DNA from: Panax quinquefolius
Taxonomy: Eukaryota; Streptophyta; Magnoliopsida; Apiales; Araliaceae
Length of the DNA stretch: 64,000 bases
Reading direction: 5' to 3'
Assembly (NCBI GenBank): GCA_020205615.1
Contig: CM035162.1
Span: forward strand, 30,296,681 to 30,360,680
Shown: positions 56,586-64,000 of the stretch, piece by piece
Layout of the letters: each line of letters begins with the position of its first letter
Position numbering within the stretch: position 1 is the first letter of the stretch
The notes under the pieces: model-generated
Seen by the model: only the letters and a program-made list of their open reading frames with translations
What the model was told of the DNA's origin: nothing
The model's database searches: none
Program-made: the position numbers and the translations under genes

Positions 56586-56959
56586 TCAATTATTGCTATA
56601 GTAATTGTTGTGAATTTTGACGTATTTTATGGACCCCTATTTACACATTTTTTCAAAATAATTGGTAGAAGTTATTTTTGGGGGAGGGCCACGGGTGGGG
56701 CCCACTTGTGGAGAGAAAGTCTTGGGTGAAATGTTATGTTTTGTCACCAGGTTGAATGAAGGAAAAGTTACTGGGAGTATTATGTATATATAATATATAT
56801 GTTTTATATTATATATATATATATATATGTTTTATATTATATATATATATATATATATGTGATTATAATGAATGAAGTGAGTGGGGGAAATTCACGGGTG
56901 AAATCCCGTGAATGAATAGTATTGGCATATGTTTTATATATATAATATAATATATATTA
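56586..56959. mobile_element. LTR-like piece of another type, with TA-rich repeats
   Basis: Contains 'gccacgggtggggcccactt', a phrase like the 'gtggggcccact' of type-D (10387, 63753) and the 'gtgggacccact' of type-A LTRs. 56783-56957 holds two 'tatatgttttatattatat' units and (TA) runs. With the preceding fragment it could form one chimeric LTR. No coding content. Confidence 0.5.
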
Positions 56960-59900
56960 TGTAAGACCCCGAATTTTATGAAATAAAAGTATTCAATTTT
57001 TCTTATAATAACTATTCAAGAAATGGTTAAATTGATAAAAGGTTAAAGTTAAGGGTGATATATGAATTTTTTCAAAATAAGCAAGTGGTTATAAAATATT
57101 CATTTGTCGGGGAATATTCGTTTGGTCGTGGAATATTCTTTCCGCTTGAGAATATTCGTATTGACGGCGTACAACCATTTATGGGCCCCATAATGTAATA
57201 ATAAGCATCGAATGAAGAAAATGATAAATTTGAGTTTTTAAAAATAACTACAGTAGTTATTACCAATTAACATCTTTGTTGGAATACCCATGGTTAAAAT
57301 ACAAGAGTAATCTGCGTGGTTGCACAAAGAAGTACCTGTTTTGCACAATATTTTTGAATTATTGATTTTTTACGTAAGTATAAGCCTTTACTCGATAATT
57401 GTTACGAGTAATTCTTTGCTCAATATTTTATTTTATTGATTTAATAATTCATTGCGTTGATATTTTATATTATTGTTGTTTAAATAATTGTCACCGCACA
57501 AGATTCCCATTATCGGATCAATAATTCATATTATTTGAATAATATTATTAGATAACATTATTGGCAATGTCTAGAAAGTTACATCAAGGAGAGGTTTGGC
57601 CACCTAATTGCATGCGCAAGAAGGAGAAATCCTTATTGAAATCTCCTCTTCCTCGAGGAACTACTGGTTGTCATAATTGTGATTCTCATAATATTATTTA
57701 TGAATAATTAATTAATGATTTATATGATAAGAAAATATTTATTTTATGTGGATATAAATGATGGATATATTTATTTTTATGTGGATAAAATGAAGGAATT
57801 AATCTTTGAGGTGTTTTATCGAGATTTTATCGATGTGGAGGTATTAAAATCATCCGTTTGTGGATTTTGGATATTTTTGGTCTAGAATTTTGAAAAACTT
57901 TCTTCCGTAAAGTCAGTAGAGAATTCAATTTTAAAAGTAATGGATATAAAATTCAGTATTTTCTCGATAACCTGGGCTATTTTCTATGAATTGTTGAAGT
58001 TTCAAAAATAAAATGATTTTTTATTAAATTATGGGTAGGACCCACTTATGTTATAAGCATGTGGGCTGCTGAATTTTCTTCCTTAAAATTCACTTTGGTG
58101 GCTTGGTTGGTGAAGTGGCGTAGAAGGAAGAAAAGAAATAATATTATTATATTATTTTAGTCTCCTTTTGGCGTTCTAAAGATTTTCCTATAAATAGAAG
58201 TTTAAGTTAGAATTGAAAATCACACCGTAAACAAGTTTTCTTTCTCTATATTATCAAGCATATTTTTGAGAGTATTTAGATACTTTGAGAGTTGCTTTAT
58301 TTAGTAGAAGTTTCCTCCGATTTTTCATCCAAAGTCTTTCTTTTTTTCGAGGTAAGGGATTTTAAGGGTTATTATGTTTTTCATTGTATTTCTTCTTAGT
58401 CCTTCGAAAATTCTCGGAAAAATTTGAAATGATATTTTGATGAGTTTTATTGATTGTGTCCAAAATGGTGATTTTTGGATGTATAGATTAAGAGTTATGA
58501 ATTTTTGAGAAATTACTATTTTAAAAGTAACCGCTTATAACTCCTTGTGGTTAACTCCAAAATTGATGAAATTTTTATTGGGAGTACATCTATATAATAT
58601 CGCTTACTACTGTGAATTTTGGAATTTTTAGATAAAAGTACAATTTATGATAAATGTCTAAATATTCACGGTTTTGGCCATATGAAAAAAAGTAAATGAA
58701 TTTTAAAAATTTCGAGAAAAATATATGTTCAATATGGGACTATATTCGCTAAGTCTCGTAAAAAGAAATATTTTTGAACCGATTTGGTATTTTTCATGAA
58801 AATAGACTAGTTATGAAAGAATGAATTAAATATGTTATGTGAAGTAAGAAAATTAGAAAGTATGATTTTATGGCTTGAGAATCATACATGAGTTATATCG
58901 ATTTTTTGATGAGGGTTTTGGTTATTGGTGATGAAATCTTATGAGTTTGGCATTTTAGAATGATTAAATGCATTATTTAGTAAAGTGTAAATAATTAAAA
59001 TAAATTGTTTATAAGTTTAAGAAATGTTATTTCAATATCATTATACCGAAATATTGGTATGAATTTTATTGTAGAATTTCTACCTTTTTGTGTCGGATTT
59101 ACTATTCATGAGTTACTATTCACGAAGTTACTATTCATGAGTTACTATTCACGAGTTACTATTCATGACAAAATTGGTTTCTTTTTCTAACCAAATTATA
59201 GTTGATTTATGAATATTACTCTTGAGATTAAAACTGTATGTTGATCATATTATTTTTATTATCATATATAACATTTTTATAACCCTAATGATGATATTTC
59301 TCTTTGACTTGAGTGTAAAGATGGGTAGATTTTTAGTATGATCATGACCATGGATTCTCTTTGGCCAAGAGTAGGAAAGTTGAATTGTTGATCGGTATGA
59401 TCGCGGACCATTGAATTTATAATTGAATATCTTTAGCTTAAGTGCAAAGGTGAAATGATCAACATGGTTATAATTATTATTTATATAAATTGTGAAATGA
59501 TTATATATTTCTTTGAGATAATAATATATTTGGCCCGTAGTGCAAATATGAACTAAAGATGAATATATTTGGCCTGTAGTGCAAATATGAACTGTTGAGG
59601 AATATCTTTGGCCTGTAGTGCAAAGATGAATTGTTGATGAATATCTTTGGATCGTAGTGCAAGGATGACATGTTGAATATCTTTGGCCAGTAGTGCAAAG
59701 ATGAACAGGTGTTGAGATGAACATGACCAACTGGTGATACAAATGAATATCTTTGGCCGTAGTGCAAAGATGAAGTTATTAGTATGATTATGAACAGGAA
59801 ATGTGATTTGGTGTAACCATGATCTTTGATGTTTCAGGTAAAGATAGGTGATGAAAATTATCTTCGCCTTGGATGAGAAGAGGAATTTAGAATTACAATT

Positions 59901-60727
59901 ATGATTATGAGTTATTCATATGATTGTGGACAAGAATTGTTGATTGATGTTACAGGGATAAAACATTATTGGTGTATTTTTAACATGGAGAAGATAATAG
60001 ACTTTATAGTCTATTTGACTCTTCTAATGGATTGCTCGTTCCGCTGCAACTATGGTTGAAATTTTTATCATCTACTATATGTTCTAAATCTCTGATTTAT
60101 TATTGATGAAGGCTATTGATAATTTAATTATCTTTAGTCATGATATTTTTTACTAAGCTAGTTGTGCTCACCCTTTTGCTTCGCAATTCCTTTCAGGTAA
60201 TAAAAGTGTAGGGGGTAATGCGGAATGAGAATCAGTGGTCTCTAGTCATGGAGTTCTCCCTAAACAGTATAGACAAGTGTGTTGTATACATCTTTTAGTA
60301 GTTATATTTGGTGAATCATATAGGGTGAGGCGAACCCAACGTTGGAAGGGTGTTTTGCCACTATCATACAAGATGTCTAATGACATACAACCTTGTGTCA
60401 TCATAAGACAGGGTTGTGCTCATCTACTTGCTGAGTATATTTACGAGCACTACCTATATAATCTTTGTGTTTGTTTGAAGTATAATTATCAATTAGAGAC
60501 AGTGGAGATAATGATAAGTCAAGAGAAGACTCACCATTGGGAAGAATATGATAGTAATCTTCTCATTTTTCTTTCAGGGTCTATCAATCAACCAAGGATA
60601 ATTACGTGGCCATATGATATCTATCATAACCTGTAGACGCACGGCCTCCCATGTAATGAAGGTTTCCTTGAGCACTTCCCAAAGATTCTAATTTCTAAAA
60701 AGAGTTTTGACTATACCTTTATGTAGG
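56960..60727 (+). mobile_element. Type-A LTR, isolated, 3' end interrupted
   Basis: From 'tgtaagaccccgaatttta' it follows the 36678-40633 LTR in order: TATA box 58189-58196, 15-bp minisatellite 59097-59170, 'aatatctttggcc' repeats 59520-59775, then the conserved 3' kilobase. At 60727 it is broken by an inverted LTR about 190 bp before its expected end. Confidence 0.88.
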
Positions 60728-61714
60728 TGTAACAACCCCAAAATAGGTCCATTCCATCCAACCTATTAAAATTCGTTAAATACATGGTACGTAAATAACT
60801 ACAACTTTATTTACAACAATTGTCGTGCAAAATACAACAACACATATGGCTTGTGAGTTTGGATACCAATATATACTAACTTTGTAACTACGGACACCAA
60901 CTTGGATAACACGTCACCATGACACCTTACATAAAGTGCATGGCAAAACCTGCTTTAGAAATTAGAATCTTTAGGGAAGTGCTCAAGAAACCTTCATACA
61001 TGGGAGGCTTTGCTTTTAGGTTACGGTAGATATCATATGGCCACGTAATTGTTCTAATAAACTCCCAAGAAAAACGAGAAGATTATTATCATATTCTTCC
61101 CAATGTAGAGTCTTCTTGACATATCATTATCTCCACTGCTCTCAATTGGGTATTATACTCCAATGTTGTAGACATCTTGTACGATAGTGACAAAACACCC
61201 TTCCAAGTTAAATTCACCTCACCTCAACATCTATAGACACCACTCTATTCCTCGCTATCCCCGCCGACCCGTACTACACTTATTACACAGAAAGGAATCA
61301 GTGAAACAAAAGGGTGAGACAACCTAGCTTGAAAAGAATATTATGACTAAAGATAAATAAATTATCAATAGTCTTACCTAATAAATCGTAGATTTGTAAC
61401 ATACGTAGATGATAAAACTTTTCAACCATAAAGCGAAATGAATGAGCAATCCATTAGAAGAGTCAAATAGACTATAAAGTCTATCGTCCTTCTCCACGCT
61501 AAAAGTCCACCAACAATATTTTATCCTCACGAACATCAATCAGCTTTTCCACAATTATATTTAATAACTCATAATCATAATTGTGATTCTAAATTCTCTT
61601 CTCATCCGGGATCGAAGATAATTTTCATCACCTTTACACCAAACATCAAATATCATTCATCACCAAATCACAGCATCTTACACCACTCGCTCATAATCAT
61701 ACTAATAAATTCAT

Positions 61715-62340
61715 CTTTGCACTACTGATTCAAAGATATTCATCAACAATTCATCCTTGCATCTTTACACAAAGATATTCATCAACAAGTCATCTTCAAC
61801 AAAGATATTCATCAATTCATCTTCAAAGCAAAAGATATTCATCATCAAGTGCATCTTGACGAAAAGATATTCATCAATAATTCATCTTGCGCACTACTGA
61901 AAAAAGTCATCTTGAAGATATTCATCAACAAGTCATCTTCAGACATTACCAAAAGATATTCATCAACAAAGTCATATTCAAAGATATTCAATAATAATTC
62001 ATCTTTACACTACAAAGCAAAGATATTCATCAACAAGTCATCTTTGCATTACACAGCCAAAGATATTCATCAATAATTCATCTATATGTGCTAAAGATAT
62101 TCAACAATGTTATGTATCCATTTTATAACATTACGAATCCAAAGATATTATCAATAATTCATCTTGAGCAAGTCATCAACAAATCATTTTGCATTACAAG
62201 CCAAAGATCATCAATAATTCATCTTTGCATACAGCCAAAGATATTCATCAACAAGTCGTCTTTATTTCATTCTGATAAAAATATTCATCAATAATTCATC
62301 TTTTATACTTCTGGTAAAAGATATTCATCAACAAGTCATA
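61715..62340 (-). repeat. Expanded 'aaagatattcatcaacaagtcatc' minisatellite
   Basis: About 15 units of 30-40 bp with 'aaagatattcatca(a)(c/t)aa(g/t)tcatctt', many with 'tgcactac' or 'gcattaca' joints. It corresponds, inverted, to the 4-7 units at the same place in the plus-strand type-A LTRs, so it grew in this copy. Confidence 0.85.
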
Positions 62341-63235
62341 TCCATATTTATAACACGTTAATCCAAAATGTTATAAATCACTTAGAAATCTCATAATCTA
62401 ATATTATTAATATTATAATAATATTTTTAATCATTTCTTAAACTTATAAACAATTTAATTAAATTGTTTACACTTTACTAATTAATGCATTTAATCATCA
62501 TAAAATGCCAAACTCATAAAATTTCATCACCAATAACCAAAACCCTCATCAAAAATGCATATACCTATATATGATTCTCGAACCATAAAATCATATTTTA
62601 TAATTTTCTTACTTCACATAACATATTTAATTCATTTACTCATAACTAGAACATTTTCATGAAAAATACCAAATCAGTTCAAAAATATTTCTTTTAAGGG
62701 ATTTTAGCATAAAAATAGTCCCATATTGAACATATATTTTTCTTTAAATTTTAAAAATTCATTTACTATTTTTCATATATGGCCAAAACCACCTTAGATA
62801 TTTAAACATTTATCATAAATTGTACTTTTATCCAAAAATTCGAAATTCACAGAAAGTACAATCGATATTATATAGATGTACTCTCAATAAAAATTTCATC
62901 GATTTTGGAGTTAACCGCAAAGGAGTTATAGCGATTACTTTTAAAATAGTCTCTTTTCTCATAAAATTCATAACTCTCAATCTATACATCCAAAAAATAC
63001 CTCAAAATAATCATAGTGGTGTAAAATTCAAGAATGATCAAAACATAGATACAATCAAAGCTAGTATCCGAGATAGATATTTTAGATGAAAAGAAAAATT
63101 TTTCATTTTAGGTGAATAATTAATATTCGTGAATAATAGTGAATAGATATCGTGAATAGTCGTATAAGAATATATAATGAATAAACTCAACACCAAAAGA
63201 TAGAAATTCCACAAAAAAACACATCTTAAATACTT

Positions 63236-63350
63236 CATGAATAGTACTCGTGAATAATAACTTCGTGAATAATAACTTCATGAATAGTAACTTGTGAATA
63301 GTAACTACATGAATAAGTAACCCATGAATAATAACTCATGAATAAATAAC
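63236..63350 (-). repeat. 15-bp minisatellite, inverted
   Basis: 'gaatagtaactcgtgaataataacttc' style units, about seven copies. It is the reverse complement of the array at 1388-1490. Confidence 0.85.
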
Positions 63351-64000
63351 CCCAGAGCATGAAAAGTTCCCTTTGATAAAAACTTGAGATCAACATTTCA
63401 AAGATAATGATATTGAAGAAATAATATCATCCGAGAAGAAAATAACATCACTTACTATCCCTCACCTCGAAAAGAAGTGACTTCTCGATTTGGATATCGG
63501 ATATAATGTCAAGGAAACTTTGCATGAATATCAACTCACCAAGTATCTAAATACTCACAAAAATACACTCAATAATCTGAGAGAAAAGAGAAAACTTATG
63601 TTTACGGTGTGATTTTCAATTCTAACTTAGCCTACTCTATTTATAGGAAAATGTTAGCCGCCAAGCGGCAGACTTGACACGCTTTACACGATGGCTTTAC
63701 TCGCTACTATTCCACCCACCAAAAATCAGCCATCTTCCCCAACAACCAAGAGTGGGGCCCACTCAATTCTAGAATTTTCCACCAAAACCTAATTTAGAAT
63801 GATTACCTCTTAAAATTCATAACAAATCATAAGTTCATTTTTAACGGTTCAAAATTTGTGGACATATACTCAACTTATATATGTATAACATATCCAAAAT
63901 TACAACGATCCAACTAGTCGGATCAAAATTTATAACTCACACAATATAGTGAAGAACAACGATTTTTGGACTATTAGTCCTTCGGACCCGATTTCATTCA

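Larger units (their letters stand above)
60728..64000 (-). mobile_element. Inverted type-A/D LTR running out of the window
   Basis: Starts with 'tgtaacaaccccaaaatag', the inverted type-A LTR end, directly inside the preceding plus-strand LTR. Up to about 61700 it mirrors type A. Then come an expanded minisatellite, the 'tatggccaaaacc' body (62740-62990), and from about 63000 sequence that mirrors the type-D copy at 9840-10560 and 1330-1700. Inverted TATA box at 63638-63645. The far end and any target duplication are outside the window. Frames such as 61849-62294 are minisatellite artefacts. Confidence 0.82.

Noticed and set aside
59245..59742. 165-codon minus-strand ORF (also 46312-46734 and 34130-34375)
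   Set aside because: These are chance frames across the LTR 'aatatctttggcc' repeats. They are not conserved in frame between copies and have no protein motif.
61715..62340. Could the regular repeats be a CRISPR array?
   Set aside because: Units are contiguous without unique spacers of constant length, the context is a plant LTR, and the same units occur in other LTR copies. It is a minisatellite.

Overview
This is an AT-rich, TE-dense window of nuclear DNA from a flowering plant, probably a eudicot. It carries nested LTR retrotransposons with tRNA-iMet-type primer-binding sites, a Ty1/copia element, Ty3/gypsy chromovirus pieces, MITE-like foldbacks and a decayed ARGONAUTE-like gene. I see no gene that looks intact and functional. 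Long open frames are either retrotransposon relics or chance frames inside LTR minisatellites.

Layout. (1) 1-11599: a mosaic of related LTRs. A type-D LTR end is followed by a decayed gypsy element (truncated 5' LTR, PBS, gag/protease/RT scraps, an LTR-derived block with a 58-bp minisatellite, PPT, 3' LTR to 9671). Inverted fragments of type-D and type-A LTRs follow. (2) 11600-19891: a low-copy island with the relic of an AGO2-clade ARGONAUTE gene (Gly/Arg-rich N-terminus at 12754, PIWI C-terminus at 16601-16828), foldback MITEs, a tRNA/SINE-like piece and microsatellites. (3) 19892-56198: remains of one Ty3/gypsy (Tekay/Del-like) element with type-B LTRs. A complete but mutated copia element on the minus strand (22677-32173, TSD TAATG) sits in its gag. 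Its middle is replaced by a tandem array of a pol-less element with type-A LTRs (32967-48621). A solo type-C LTR (49515-53483, TSD ACTAC) sits in its integrase. The 3' LTR starts at 54055. (4) 56199-64000: further LTR pieces, including a plus type-A LTR followed by an inverted type-A/D LTR that leaves the window.

The most distinctive object is the type-A element. It has LTRs near 3.9 kb around an internal region of only 1.1 kb. That region has a gag-like start, a coiled-coil, Glu-rich ORF of unknown origin, and a stub of chromovirus pol next to the polypurine tract. It is arranged LTR-int-LTR-int-LTR-int. The second and third internal regions carry a type-B LTR at the same base, while the first keeps the empty site, so part of the assembly history can be read directly.

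Limits: boundaries of decayed pieces were set by eye. Copies of the same LTR differ by many small changes concentrated at CG-rich spots. I cannot tell from sequence alone how much of that is real divergence and how much is consensus error.
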